Source: Larix kaempferi
Lineage: Eukaryota > Streptophyta > Pinopsida > Pinales > Pinaceae
Direction of reading: 5' to 3'
DNA: 64,000 nt
Assembly (NCBI GenBank): GCA_027924585.1
Contig: BSBM01000140.1
Location: forward strand, 10,852,001-10,916,000
A model generated the notes under the pieces. That model worked only from the letters and a program-made list of their open reading frames with translations. It made no database searches and was not told the origin of the DNA. How positions within the stretch are numbered: position 1 is the first letter of the stretch; the number at the start of each line of letters is the position of its first letter. The position numbers were made by a program, and so were the translations under genes. Of the stretch, positions 34,755 through 47,220 are shown piece after piece.

Positions 34755-35225
34755 TTCCCCTCCCCTTGGAATAACACCGTCCTCGGTGTTCCAATACTTC
34801 ATAATATATACCCACTTTACACATGCCTCAAAATTCACGACAGGTGGCAGGTTTGTCCCGCGTTCCATCTCTTTACTTTGACCTTTTAGGATCAAGTCCT
34901 TTGGCTTCCTCAAGCTGCTCCTGTTGGTTTTGATCTTCCATCTCTGCAGGTGGGCATTGAGGCACGGAAATCCCTTTCCTTTATTACCCTTCCAGTTGAT
35001 CTGCAAGTCTGGAATTCCATGGCTACCATCTTTCTTGCTATCCTGGTAACTAATTGAGGGAGATTTCCAGCCAAAACAAATAGATTTTGGTCTGCTTGCA
35101 TGATCAAGATGCACAACTGGCTCTCACTTTTCTCACTAGCAACACTTCGCTGGTAACAACTGCAACCAATGGCTTTCAATGTCTCACCCGTGAGACTCAT
35201 TATGGAAATTCCTGTTAGGACAAGC
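34722..35225 (-). pseudogene. Gypsy Pol C-terminal relic next to LTR
   Basis: The minus-strand frame ends across the polypurine tract with VLFQGEGNVT or, in another frame, GVIPRGGECH, which is how many gypsy polyproteins terminate just inside the 3' LTR. The two overlapping frames upstream (34910-35227 and 34722-35114) lack recognisable integrase motifs. Only the position supports the call. Confidence 0.35.
34755..34770 (-). other. Polypurine tract of the 33.4 kb gypsy LTR
   Basis: The plus strand ttcccctccccttgg is, on the minus strand, a purine tract directly before the LTR start TGTCACG. Confidence 0.65.
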
Positions 35226-36212
35226 ATAACACAATATTAAAATTAGTCAATTATTTTCCCAATTGACTTGGAATGTCCATGCTTTACTCATGAGACTTCC
35301 ACACATTTCATGCTTTCCCACATACACATGAACTCATTCATGGTCATCCTTTCACGGGTAAATAACTATTTCAGCATTCACAATTCATTTCAAGCAATTA
35401 AACACAATTTGTTTCATTTATGACATGCACTCAACAATCTTTTGTTTCTAAGATGCATCAGTCAAAAGGAAAGAGAAGAGTAAGAGTTTCCCCCTCTTAG
35501 TCTTGTTCCAATCCGGAGCCACACCATCACTTGTGGTTCTATGCTCCTTAGCCTCTTTCACTTCAATGTGAATGCTTGACATGCCCTTTCTTGGCTATGA
35601 CACTTTAGTGTCTAAGGTTTGTCTAATGCCTTTCAACTAGGGAACCCCTCCCCATTGTTGCTTACAGAACCTTTGGCTGCTAGGACCCACACAGTTCCAT
35701 TAGCACCATCTTTTATTACTGCTTATACTGAGCTCTCTAGGATGGTAGCATGTCCACATGCATCCCTATGAGGCCTTCATAGTCCTTGCTTCCAACAATA
35801 CCTACACTCAAACATTGAATCAATTCACATGTTTAGTGTATTTTCATAGGGTTACCTCTAAACAAGAGTTTAAGAAATCATAATCAAATCGTATACACAC
35901 GTATATTCATATTAAATAAGCAAGAAGTTGCAAGATAACCAAATACTTATCTGTATTGGATGTCTTCACTTTATCCCACATGATCCTTCTTTGCTTTACA
36001 AGCCTTGGATTTCCTGTGGATACAATAACGAGTGTTGGGCTAGAACGCAGGCTACTCCACAACCATTCGAATGGAAATGCCATGCCAGTACGTCGACTGG
36101 TTTTATCAATTAATTAAGGAATGTTTGGCCAGCACGCTGGATTCTCCACAACATCAAGTGGTTAATGCTCCCACCAACTTTTCTATGAATTTATCGAGCA
36201 TTAGTTGCTCTC
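35226..36212. other. Intergenic, no gene recognised
   Basis: No coding similarity or repeat boundary was seen. This is where the interior of the minus-strand gypsy element would be expected, but none is readable. Confidence 0.4.
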
Positions 36213-36291
36213 TGGATTTACCAAGAATTTTAGTGCCCAACCAGTTACTCCTTGGATTACCAAGAATTTTAGTGCCCAACCAGTTACTCTC
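36213..36291. repeat. Two-copy 40 bp tandem repeat
   Basis: Units 36213-36252 and 36253-36291 contain accaagaattttagtgccca. Confidence 0.9.
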
Positions 36292-36308
36292 TGGATTTAC
36301 CATGCATT

Positions 36309-37330
36309 TTATACATCAACACCAAAATATGGAATATATAATATCTTCTCCTTGGTATTTATACTAGAAGAAATTAGGGCTGAGCTCCCTTCTTTGAAAA
36401 CGCAACTATGCATTTCCTCCTTTGAACTAGCAGCTTTTTCTTTGTTCATAACAACAAGGTCTTCCACCGTATTATCCCCAAGAATATCTTCATGCTTTTC
36501 TCCAGTCATGCTCTCTTGCTCTGCACCATCAGGGTTTATAAACTCTCACTTTACATTATCATTCTACAAATCATCTTATATTATGTCTTCGACTGTATCC
36601 CTTTTGATTTTATTCACAAAACTAAACTATTTATTGGGCATATGTTTCTTTTGATGCTCGTCTTGCTCGATTACAAACCCTGACCAAAATAAAAAAAATG
36701 ATCCCAACTTCAATTCTCCTTTTGCAAAACTGTCACAACTATCAATTTAATCAAATCATGATGGAATAATGACTAGTTTGTATGGTCAGCGTGGCTTTTG
36801 ACCCTGTTCGACATCTTCTGAAGGATTTTGAGTAAGAAGAACGGTAAATTCATCTTAGAATGTTGATTTAAGTGCAACAAAAACCTAATATGGTATTTGA
36901 ATACTGATGCAAACCTGCCTTCACATGTAATATAACTTTGCACAATTCTAATAACTTCTTTCCACTCCGGTTTGAAGTTCTCTAAATGCACCCCTTTACT
37001 CCAGTTAAGGGATTCACGTCCACGTAGCAGAAACGAGCTAGGGTCGAAGTCAAAAGGGGTTTTCTTAAACCATGATTCTCCTTCCAAGGGCACACTGAGA
37101 GCTTCAGCAATTAGACCTTCTGCTAGTTCAAACTTCAGAGTATTAAAGCTTACAGTGCCATTGGAAAGGTTCTGCGCAAAAGCATGGGTTACATCAACAT
37201 TGAAACTTGAAGTTCGCTCAAAGAAGTTAAAACAACCAGCTATTCTAAATAATTCTGCACACTCGGGGAAACTCGTGACCCAGCTTGTGTGTGTTGGCTC
37301 GAACCGAACTATTTTGCCACTCTTACCCAT
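36309..37330 (-). pseudogene. Gag-like or transposon protein relic, unknown family
   Basis: An ATG at 37330 opens a 185-codon frame, MGKSGKIVRFEPTHTSW, with FNTLKFELAEGLIAEALSVP and ITCEGRFASVFKYHIRFL. After a single TAG (36770) it continues in frame with SLFHHDLIKLIV, then breaks up by 36500. The order of hydrophobic and charged blocks resembles long uncharacterised proteins encoded upstream of pol in some plant LTR elements; that is recollection of general type, not a firm family match. No polymerase, LTR or intron was found next to it. Confidence 0.45.
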
Positions 37331-38059
37331 ACTTCCTGCAATTAATCACCGACTAGTTTCTTGGAACTAAACAGAATTAGAAAATTTGACAGCTCTTAAC
37401 AATACATGGCTTCCAAGTTTAAAATTCGTGGCCTTCCCGTATCTTCAACTCTCATCATGAATTTGACACGTGATATCATGTACCAAACAACTCCTTAGTG
37501 GTATTCGATCATCAATAAAACGAATGTGCCAATAGCTTCTATGAATTCACCACGAACTTCCATTATTTTGGATTCCAGCAGTGCCTTAGAGTATGCAGTT
37601 TAGTAACTGTGCTCCGGGAATGTCTCCAATGAAGATTTTGCAAAAGAAACTCAACATAGAGGTTAAAATTTAATCATAGGAGTTAGGGAAAACTTTAAAT
37701 AAGTATTTTGAAGACTATAAAATGAAATGAAATACTTTAATAAGCTACTATGTATAGAGGAAAAATAAAATAAAATGAAATAACATACATAACATAAAAA
37801 AGAAAAAGAAAATGAAAACTATTCAATTTAAAATAAAACAAAATAGAAGTAGAAAAGAATGAAAAATTGAGAAAAAATCAAATGAGGACTAGGTACAATT
37901 CTAGTCCTAACAGCCATGACCCACATCCGACTGCGAGGAAATAAGGATTTTGCTCAAGAGCGAAATGTCCTTTTTGAGAATTTTCGCTGCTTCTCACCAG
38001 GAACAAATTGACATGGACCTACGACAGTTAAACTTTGGTTGGAAGCATAGTTTTTAGAT
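37331..38059. other. Intergenic
   Basis: A/AAAT-rich tract at 37680-37890; no gene recognised. Confidence 0.4.
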
Positions 38060-40690
38060 TTCAAAACAAAGGCGACAAGATGGAGAGTACCTCGGAAAAT
38101 TCAATGGAGTTTACCTCTGACAGCACACATCCAACTTTATTTGGATCATATAGCGGTCTGGTATCTGCAAGGAGCAACATGTAAAGCGAATCCCCTCGAC
38201 TATTATCCATCAGTAGATGAAATTTTCACGGAGTTAGGTCGACAATCAAATGAAATATAAGTAATTCCTCCTCAAGCAAGAAAAGTCGACTTCACTAGTG
38301 TCGAGTTGTTGAAAGACGTAGAATAGGAAGAAGCATATGAAATTCGGCTATATGTGAACACTTTCACTTATCATCCTGAACCCGTACCTGACTCCAATAT
38401 ATTGGCACTCATGCTTACTCCACATGAAGATTTGGAAAAAGCTGCGGAGCATTCAAACTACAGTACAGAGTCCGACAATCCAGAGCATCTCTTAACGGAT
38501 GAAAATATCCAAAGAGTAGCAGGTGAACTACTTACAACACGACAGAACAAGCTGGTACCCGACACAAGGGAAGGGAAAAAGGAAAGTAACTTTTCAAGAA
38601 CCAATGGAGGAAGACAAAATTGAACTAGATATGATAGTGCCACTCAAATACTCGCAGATGCATCCCAGAATAAGTTGCCAGTAGAGCAGCAGTTTAAGAT
38701 GTTCTTGGACACATACCAGCGGAAGACTCCCATAATTTCTGTCAAGAAACCCAAAATACCGGTCGAGCCTCATGTCGACCTGACTACTACCATTCCAGCT
38801 TCATCCCCGACCATAGTAGAAGAAGATACTACTCCTTTAGCACTCCCTTATCCTATTAGCCAAACAGATGCTGACTTGAGTTGACTTCTCACCAACCTTC
38901 CCGTTTTCTTTCCCAATTAGCGAGAAGTACTTAGTCAACAACCAATCTTTGCCACACCAAACGCTCCGCTTAATTTGGCTTCCCTCGACATTGTCAGAAC
39001 CAAGACTAGTTTATCTTCACAGTCTACAGTAGCAGAAGTTGTCGGTTACAAGACGACTCATCTTAAGAGAAACCCTGACCCAGTAGGTATAATATCTGCA
39101 TAAGAGACATCCACCTATACCCTCCTTTTAGTTGGACAACTAGAGCAAGATTTTAGTCAACCTCACCCCGAAGTTGACCAAGTCAAAAATTTCCCAGAAG
39201 TTGTTAGTCATCCAAATGAGTCTTCAGTCCCAAAAATTGAGTCAAGTTTAGTTGGTCCGGGTCCATGTGGCAGTACCATCCTGTCGAGTCTAATTACGAC
39301 AGAAGTCGACCCTCCATATATCCCGACAAGTCAGTCGAGTCTCCCTGCCGACGGATCCAAGTCCATTTCTATGATACACCAGCAAAATGAAGAAGCAATA
39401 GCGACAGAAGCAATTGTAATTGCCACAGTTCAAGACAGTGAAGGAGCTACAACTCAAGATATTGAAGCTGATACGATAGAAGCACCTATACAAGCCACCT
39501 TACAAGATACCAGTACAAACAAAGAAGACATATCCAGCACACCAACAGATATTCCAGTAAGTGCCAAAACACTTGAGCATGAAGTTTCAGTTACCACATA
39601 CGCAAAGGAAATTATACAGATACCGACAGAACAAACTATTGCTGACATACAAGCAGTTGTAGAAACTCATTCAGCAACAACCGATAAGGAAAAAGGGCTA
39701 GAACAATTAGCTACAAATAAAGAAAAGTGCAAGATAAAAGCCACAGAAAGAAACACACAGATAAGAAGCACAAGGAAAGAGAACTTTAGCAGCAAAAGCA
39801 AAAGCATCAAGTGCAGCAAATCCAATAAAAAAACACCCTCTTAGTTTATTTGGATCAGTTTGGAGCTACTGCCATTTATCAGCCACAGTTGGCATCTTAA
39901 GAAGAGCTTGATTTAACCGAAGATGCAGTCTTCAGAGAGCAGAGACATCGCCGACAGGAGACAGAAGACCGAATCCATCAGCTACAGGAAGAAAAGAATG
40001 TCTTTCTCACTAAGTGTGAAGGCTTAGCTCAGCAAGTCATTTCACTTCCATCCAGTCCCGACACGACATCACCTCTCGACAGAGCATATCAGTTATTTGA
40101 GTCTTTCGTGTCGAATTTACAATATGAGATTCTAAAGAAACAACAAGACCAGGCTGTCAAAGTATCCTCCCTAATGGCAAATCAATATACAGCCTTCACA
40201 TAAGCTCTCACTTTTCTCAAGCAATATGATACTCAAGCAGTCAAACTTGCTAAAGTTTTGAATAATTGGTATTTACATTATGGCGAGGTGTACAAGGAAC
40301 TTCAAAAGACACGCACACTTCTGGGCACGCTTCACCATCAACGTCTAACCGCAGAAGAAGCACTTACTGAAAGCCTCGACAATCAAATCATTATGGAAAA
40401 TAGGAATATGGACAAATTAGAAAAATAAGAAGTACAATGGATCTCACAAGCACGCCTTGGCCTCTCCAAACTTGAAGAAATCCAACCCCGAATCCAACAC
40501 TTACTTGCTGCTGCCAAAGAATTAGTCACAATCCTTGGCCTCGACATGATCAATTTACAAAATACATCCAATCAAGACAAGATGCAACACTTATCGAATC
40601 TCACAACATTGACTGTGGATATCCAAACTTTGCCGCGTACATGGGAAGACTTCCAGCACCATCATTATACTTCCTTTGAAAACTTTATGC
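38060..40690 (+). pseudogene. Long degenerate coding stretch, Ser/Thr-rich then coiled coil
   Basis: Plus-strand frames of 89, 69 and 157 codons (38354, 38675, 39371) share one frame, linked by stretches with isolated stops and a +1/-1 excursion at about 38580-38650. The middle is rich in Thr, Ser, Glu and Pro (for example TIEAPIQATLQDTSTNKEDI). After a shift in an A-run at about 39830 the frame turns Gln/Glu/Leu-rich and heptad-like (LQEEKNVFLTKCEGLAQQ, LNNWYLHYGEVYKEL) until about 40690. Some eight or more stops make it non-functional. It looks like one decayed protein of about 850 residues; I cannot name it, though a retroelement-associated protein is likely from context. Confidence 0.4.
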
Positions 40691-40729
40691 TGAGTTTGTG
40701 ATGGGTAAACATATCAACTATTTTGATAT

Positions 40730-41470
40730 GTTGGGTTCCAGGGCGCTGGTATGGGGATGCCCCAAAATTGTCCCAATGGTAGGCATATAGATGCTAATCG
40801 ACCGATACCTCCACCTCGAGCCATCTACCGAGACCATACGTCCCTCCTGCACATACGATGATACCCCAGACACAGGAGGAATTTCTGACGCTAGCTTAGG
40901 TCATTGTACGCCATAGTACAACTATTGACTAGGCAGGGACCTCTTCCTCTGGTGGGGTACAACCATCAGCTTCCGGCGACAGAGGACCATCCATTAGTAG
41001 GGATAGACTGACATCACATGAGCCACACATGTGGCCAAACCTGCTATGGTTGTGGACCAAAACATGGAACCTCTACGATGACTTCTGCTCATGTAAGGAC
41101 GTAGTTAAAACATTATTTTGTTGTTCAAATTATTTTTTCCCATATTATACACATTAAAATATGTTAATATGTACAATGTTTAATCTTGTAGGAGCTTGAT
41201 GCCTCTACAACGGGTGGTAGTGTACCTGGTGTTGTCGTATCTGAGGCAGAAAAAACCAACACCAAGGTCATATTTTCAACATGTCATTTTGTTAATACAT
41301 GTTAGTTGATTAATTTCTTAGATGGTATAATATATATAATTTTTGAAGTTGTAGGCACCGCATTGTCTCAACAGGATGCGGAAGACATTAATCTGACCGA
41401 ATTCCCCATAACGGGCTTGTATGAGTTTTTCAGTAATGTAAGTACATGCTTAATGACTTAATCTTGTTCA
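40730..41470 (+). pseudogene. Possible exons of a decayed transposon or host gene
   Basis: Two short plus-strand stretches look exon-like: ELDASTTGGSVPGVVVSEAE (about 41190-41265) followed by a gt, and TALSQQDAEDINLTEFPITG (about 41355-41440) preceded by ttgtag and followed by gtaagt. An upstream Pro/Ser-rich frame (40800-41090) ends with tgtaag. AT-rich intron-like DNA separates them. No family recognised. Confidence 0.25.
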
Positions 41471-41577
41471 AATTATTTTTTCTTAGTGTACTCCTTTATA
41501 GATTGCTAACATTTAGGAGATTGTTAAGGGTTTAGAGGTAGAGACAGACGGGGATTGTTAAGGGGTTAGAGGTAGAG

Positions 41578-42066
41578 CATTTTTTCCTGGCACCTTGTTG
41601 TCGTTCAGGGACACTTTGATAATTTCCTTTGGGAGTGTGAAACCCAAACTGGCGAACAAAATGAGGTTCCATCAGCTCCCACACATGCATATGGCCATTT
41701 TGGATGTGTTCATGATGGCCATGATCGCCCGAGAGATTTTGGTTCAAAATTCACCCCCTTGAGCAAAATTCTGAAGGCCTTTAATGAGCAAAACCATAGT
41801 TCCAGATATGGAAAAATAACATCGTTTCCGGGTGATTGAGTCATGGTGGGGGGGTCCCCCAACTAGAATCCGGCATCCAGAATCTATCGAAATCGACGGC
41901 TTTGCGACTGGAGTCACAAATTTGTATCTATGCGCATTTTTTCCTGGCACCCCATGGTCGTTCAGGGACACTTTGATAATTTGCTCTGAGGGCACATAAC
42001 CCAAATTGGCGAGCGGAACGGGGTTCCATAAACTCCCATACATGTGTATGGCCATTGTGGATGTGT
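41578..42066. repeat. 360 bp satellite, left part of array
   Basis: About 1.4 monomers. The anchor ttcaaaatt (41744) and blocks such as ttttttcctggcaccc and cattgtggatg match the array at 47221-48800. The array is interrupted at 42066 by the copia element: 322 bp from the anchor to the break plus 36 bp on the right restore one 360 bp monomer. Confidence 0.9.
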
Positions 42067-42656
42067 GTTAGAAAAATAGGATCGTAGAGAAATAACAATA
42101 AACAAGATGAAAATATAAAACACATTACAAGAGAGACACCAATATACGTGGCTCACCCAATCTGGGCTATGTCCACGGAGAAATTGTCAGTCCTTTTATT
42201 ATACCATCCAACAAAATTAATGGATACAACTTGCAACACATCTGTTGCAATTTACTTTTCACTCTTTCACAGTATCTCTCACATAATCATAGAGATCTTT
42301 ACAATGCTACAATACATTACACAACCGTATTACAATGTCTTCATTTTAAATGGGAATTACCATGGGAAAATACTACGGGCGACCCAACACCATGGGCCTG
42401 TAAACTATTGGCCAACAAACAACCCAAAAATTTCTTTTGGAGGCTTTTCCCCCAAATGCCCTTTCTCAGGTGCACTACCCCAGAACCCCTGCTGGAGGCC
42501 TGCTAGCTCTCGAACCCCTATGGGGGGGCGATGCCCCCCACACCCCCCCGCTAGGGTGAGTGTACAGTCCACCTGCACAGCATATAAAATTGGGGTACAA
42601 ACATAGCTGAAACAATAACATCTATAAATCAAGAAGATCAGGCTGCACAACCAACA
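42067..42656 (-). repeat. 3' LTR of minus copia element
   Basis: It is 590 bp, TGTTAGAAAAATAGG...CAACCAACA on the plus strand. It contains a block around ccaaaaatttcttttggagg and accccagaacccctg that is missing from the other LTR. Confidence 0.9.
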
Positions 42657-42670
42657 ATCTCCCACTTGGA
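42657..42670 (-). other. Polypurine tract of minus copia element
   Basis: Minus strand CCAAGTGGGAGAT precedes the LTR start TGTTGGTTGTG. Confidence 0.85.
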
Positions 42671-42679
42671 GTCTGATCA

Positions 42680-43503
42680 CAACAACTCCATCACTGCTGC
42701 ACTTGATGGACTATGCTCCGAACCTTAGACCTAGAAAATTTCTCATCTTCGCCTTCATGCTTGAAGGCCAACTGAAACCGAGCAGAAACTTTTACTACCC
42801 TTTTCAACATGTTTGTAGGATTCTGGCTAGTATGTATCTTTTCCAACTGCAACAGTTCATCTTCCAGAACATATTGTATGAAATGATACTTGAGTTGTAT
42901 ATGTTTAGTCTTAGAATGGAAGGCTAAGTTCTGTGAAATATGAATGGCACTCTAGTTGTCACTGTACAACTTGCTATTCTCCTTCTTCTTACCCAATTCC
43001 TCCATGAACCTTTGTAACCAAATCATCTCTTTAATATCCTCTGTAGTAGCAACATACTCCGCTTTCATTGTTGAAAGTGAAACAACCTTTTATAGTTTCA
43101 TAATCCAAATTATCATTGTTTCACCTATAGTAAAGACATACCCTATGGTGCTTCTCCTGCTATCCTTATTACCTATCATATCTGCATCAACATATCCCTG
43201 TAGAACAGTGTATGATCCTCCAAAACATAATGCATGAGTGGTAGTACCTCTCAAATACTTGAGAATCCACTATACTACCTTCCAATTTTCTTTACATGGA
43301 TTGTTCATATACCTTCCCACAACTCCCACTGCATGTGAAATATCTGGTCTTGTGCACACCATGACATACATCAAGCTGTCAATTGTTGATGAATAGGGAA
43401 CCCTGCACATGTAATCTATATCTTCCTGTGTCTTGGGAAAAATATCCTTACTTAGTTTGAAATGGCTGGCCAAAGGTGTACTAACTGGTATTGCATTCTG
43501 CAT
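42680..43503 (-). pseudogene. Copia RNase H and end of Pol
   Basis: Minus-strand fragments read PVSTPLASHFKLSKD, then MCRVPYSSTIDSLMYVMVCTRP (43270-43503), YVDADM, KAEYVATTEDIKEMIWLQ, LYSDN and FHSKTKHIQLKYHFI. These are the thumb and RNase H blocks of a copia Pol. Several stops and frame changes occur. Confidence 0.85.
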
Positions 43504-44189
43504 TTAAACCTCTCCAGCACCTTTTGTATGTACTCGCCCTGAGTCAATGTCAATTTGTGAATTTTCATGTCTTTTATTATTCTCATACCAAGGATTTGCT
43601 TTGCACCACCCAAATCATTCATCACAAATGAATTAGCTAACTTCCTTTTGAGCACATTTATATCCTGCGTGTTAGACCCTGCAACAAGTATGTCATCCAC
43701 ATACAATAACAAAATAATATATCTTGCATTATCTAGCCTCTTGAAATAAACATAGTGGTCAGAATGACATCTACTATAACCTTGTTCTGTCATAAACCTG
43801 TCAAATTTTAAATACCATTGCCTTGGAGCTTGTTTTAGGCCATACAAGCTCTTCTTCAACATGCATACCAAATTCTTCTTATCTTTGAACTCATACCCCT
43901 ATGGTTGTTGCATATAAATCTCTTCCTCTGAATACCCATGGAGAAAGGTTGTTTTTACATCTAACTGTTCAATATGCAAATATTCTACCGCCACTAGACT
44001 TAAAATAGTTCTAATTGAAGCCATTTTAACAAAAGGAGACAATATTTCATCAAAATATATACCTTTCTTCTGTGTAAACCCCTTTACAACAAGTCTGGCC
44101 TTGTATAGCTTCTTTCCTCCATCTTCTTCCTTCAACCTATAAACCCATGTATTCTGTAATTCTCTTTTACCTGTAAGAAACTGAACCAA
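43452..44189 (-). pseudogene. Copia reverse transcriptase relic
   Basis: Two minus-strand frames cover the domain: 43899-44189 with NTWVYRLKE, KARLVVKGFTQKKGI and QLDVKTTFLHG; and 43452-43871 with KKSLYGLKQAPRQWY, YVDDILVAG and DLGGAKQILGM. The catalytic YVDD is intact. A stop and shift at about 43871-43899 separate the halves. In an active element this copies RNA into DNA in the cytoplasmic particle. Confidence 0.9.
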
Positions 44190-44371
44190 AATCCCAAGTC
44201 TGGTTTCTTACCAATGAGTCTATCTCCTCATTCATGCCTTGCTCCCACTTCTTTCTAGTTTCCACCTGCATTGCTTCTTCATAACATTCTAGTTCACCAG
44301 AATCAATCAACAATAAATGATACATTGAAGGAGAGAATCATTTTGGGGGTCTACTTAACCTAGTATATCTT

Positions 44372-45083
44372 CTAACACTTGCAGGAGTTTGAGGTACCTA
44401 CTATTTTTTCTTGATTTTTCAGCACCTTTGGAGCTTCATTTTCTTTGATTTCATCAAGCACTGTGTACTCTGTATTTTCATTTTCTTGTTTCTTTCCCTG
44501 CAACTGATCTTTATACATGACATTTTCATTGAATACCACATATATACTCCTAATGATTTTTTTTTTTTTCATAATCCCATAAGCGATAACCAAAACCATC
44601 AACCCCATATCCAATAAAGGTGCATTTCTTAGATTTAGCCTCAAGCTTTGTTCTATTTTCTTTATCAATATGGACAAATGTTTCACAACCCAAAAGTTCT
44701 CATAAATGAGTAGTTTATCTTTTTACCTGTCCATGCCTCCTTTGGAATACCACCATCCAAAGTGATTTAAGACCCTCTATTTATTAAGTAAACAACAGTA
44801 TCTACAACATCTTCCCAAAACTGTAAGGGCAACCTTGCATGCAATCTCATACACCTTGCACGCTCCATGACCGTCCTATTCATCCTTTCTTCATCCTTTC
44901 TAACACACCATTTTCTTGTGGTGTTCCCGGGACTATCTTCTTTCTATGAATCCCATGGTATGAACAATAACTATCAAACTCCTTGCCGCAATATTCACCT
45001 CCATTATAAGATCTGAGACACTTCAACCTTTTTCCTATCTCATTTTCAACCAAATCTTTCCACTTCTTAAGGGTAGTAAACAC
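44372..45083 (-). pseudogene. Copia integrase relic
   Basis: Minus-strand 44880-45083 gives the core: LKCLRSYNGGEYCGKEF and GTPQENGVLERM, holding the last D and E of the D,D,E triad (the normal SD is SY here). 44372-44686 gives the C-terminal part with APLLDMGLMVLVIAYG and IIRSIYVVFNEN. Frames are disrupted between. Damage at the catalytic Asp adds to loss of function. Confidence 0.85.
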
Positions 45084-45619
45084 ATCAGATTTCTTTCTAA
45101 TTCAATAAAACCAAGTTTTTCAACTTGCATCATCAATAAAAGTAACATAATAATGAGAGCCACCAAAATATTATACTTGAGCCGGTCCCTATACATGTGT
45201 ATGTACAAGCTCTAAATTTTCACTCTTATTTTGTTTCCCAACCCTGAGAAATCTGACCCTTTTTTATTTTCCATAAACACAGTTCTCACAGAATTCCAAA
45301 ATTATCTGCTTCAGATCTGGTAGCAACTTCCTTGAGTGGAGAATCTGCATCCCCTTCTCACTCATGTGGACAAGCCTATGATGCCACAATGTTGTATCTG
45401 TTCCTGTGGAATCTAAAGAGATATAATAGTTAGTATTATAAGGACATCAATACAACGTACCTATCATGTCTCCTTTTTCTATCACCATTGATCATTTAGT
45501 GATCTTCCACCATGTTTCTCCAAACGTAGATAAACAACCACCATCTCCCAACTGCCTTGTTGAGATCAAATTTCTTTTCATAGCAGGAATATGCCTTACA
45601 TATTTTAGCAGCCATTCAC

Positions 45620-45790
45620 CATTCTTTAACTTTATCTATACCTTACCCATTCCAACAATTTTACATAGTTCATCATCACCAATAAAACATGTCCAAAATT
45701 GCCTGGAACATAATCATGAAAGAATTTTCTATGGGGTGTAGCATGACATGAACCCCATGAATCTACTACCTAGTAATCACTAGTATTATC
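45620..45790 (-). pseudogene. Copia protease relic
   Basis: Minus strand reads VVDSWGSCHATPHRKFF, equivalent to the copia D-S-G-A-S-x-H-A-T motif with a Trp in place of the Gly. It lies between the Gag and integrase relics, as expected. Confidence 0.75.
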
Positions 45791-46273
45791 TAATGCAAGA
45801 ATCAAATCATCTTGTAACACATCACCTAGTACATTTGCTTCTGGAGTAGTCTCCTGTTGTCCATCTCCTTTTTTCTTTAGAGATATGCAGCTTTTCTTTA
45901 GATGTCCTTTCTTTCCATAGTTCTAGCACTCTATCTTTCCCAAACTGCACTTGGATCTTCCCTTCCTGGACTTGCTGAGATTACTTGGGCTCTTTTCCCT
46001 CTCCCTTTATCTTTCCTTTCTCTCCATGGTCAACGCATTACCTGATGTCTCACCTATGCTTTTCCTTCGCATTTCCTTGCGAAGTGATAACACCAACAAC
46101 ATCATCAAATTTCAAAGTGTTTTGAACTAGAAATAGAGTTACTTACAACCATGACCAAGCCATTCCATCTTTCTAGCAATTAGCACAAGATTAGAAGAGC
46201 CCTAACCTCATCATCAAAGTTCACTTTTATAGAACTTAGTTGATTTGTAATCATATTAAATTCATTTAAATGA

Positions 46274-46690
46274 TTAGCAACAAACCCCACCTTCTGACAT
46301 ATTGATATTAAATAAACGCTTCATTAGAAATACCTTGTTGGATGCCGAGGGTTTTTCATACAATTTACCCAATACGCTCATCAGACCCTCTGTTGTCTTT
46401 TCTTTTGATAAATTGAAAGCCACCGACGAAGCCAGACACAACCGTATTTTTCCCAGTTCCTTTCTATCAAGAACATCCCAATCTTCGTCCTCCATAGTCA
46501 CCTACTGTTTTTCTTTTCCCACCAACGGTAAGAATAGATCCTTCTGATACAGATAGACCTCCATATGCATCTTCCATAACTGGTAGTTTTGGCCGTTAAA
46601 TTTCTCCACCCTTAAACTTTCATTCTTACACCATTGCTCTCACTCAAACCAGAAACCCTTCTTTTCTGTGAGTTTATCTGCCCAATAAAA
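46274..46690 (-). pseudogene. Copia Gag N-terminal relic
   Basis: Minus strand: FNGQNYQLWKMHMEVYLYQK (about 46535-46600), a stop near 46500, then DEDWDVLDRKELGKIRLCLA and LGKLYEKPSASNKVFLMKRL (46274-46501). This matches Tnt1-like copia Gag starts. The start lies next to the primer-binding site, so the untranslated leader is very short or has been shortened. Confidence 0.85.
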
Positions 46691-46695
46691 TTTTG

Positions 46696-46707
46696 GCTCT
46701 GATACCA
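46696..46707 (-). other. Primer-binding site of minus copia element
   Basis: Minus-strand TGGTATCAGAGC, two bases from the right LTR, complementary to initiator tRNA-Met. Confidence 0.9.
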
Positions 46708-46709
46708 AT

Positions 46710-47220
46710 TGCTAGAAAAACAGGATCGCAGAGAAATAACAATAAACAAGATGCAAATATAAATCACATAAAACACATTACAAGAGACACACCAATATAC
46801 GTGGTTCACACCAATCTGGGCTACGTCCACGGAGAAATTGCTAGTCATTTTATTATACCATCTAGCAAAATGAAGGGATACAACCCGTAGCACATCCACT
46901 ACAAGTTACTCTTCACTCTCTCATAGTCTCTCTCACATAATCATAGAGACCTTTACAATGCTACAATACATTACACAATCGTATTACAATGTCTTCATTT
47001 TAAAGGGGAATTACCATGGGAAAATACTACAGGCTACCCAATACCATGGGGCCCGTAAATTGTTGGCCAAAAAATTCTCTCATCGAAGGCCCACTGGCCC
47101 CCACACCCCCCTCGCTAGGATGAGTGTATAGTCCACTTGAACAACATATAAAACTGGGGTACAAACACGGCTCAAACAATAACATCTCTAAATCAGGAAT
47201 ATCAGGCTCCACAACCAACA
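46710..47220 (-). repeat. 5' LTR of minus copia element
   Basis: It is 511 bp, TGCTAGAAAAACAGG...CAACCAACA on the plus strand, and matches 42067-42656 apart from about 80 bp missing near its right end. Confidence 0.9.

Larger units (their letters stand above)
42067..47220 (-). mobile_element. Degenerate Ty1/copia element, minus strand
   Basis: LTRs at 42067-42656 and 46710-47220, primer-binding site 46696-46707, and polypurine tract 42657-42668 (minus strand) define the element. Reading right to left it encodes Gag, protease, integrase, reverse transcriptase and RNase H relics in copia order, in many frames. It sits inside a 360 bp satellite; the flanks gatgt (left) and tatgt (right) may be a decayed 5 bp target duplication. 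LTRs differ by indels and substitutions, so it is older than the copia copy at 12 kb. Confidence 0.93.

Noticed and set aside
42956-43237. Plus-strand 93-codon frame
   Set aside because: Antisense of the copia RNase H relic.
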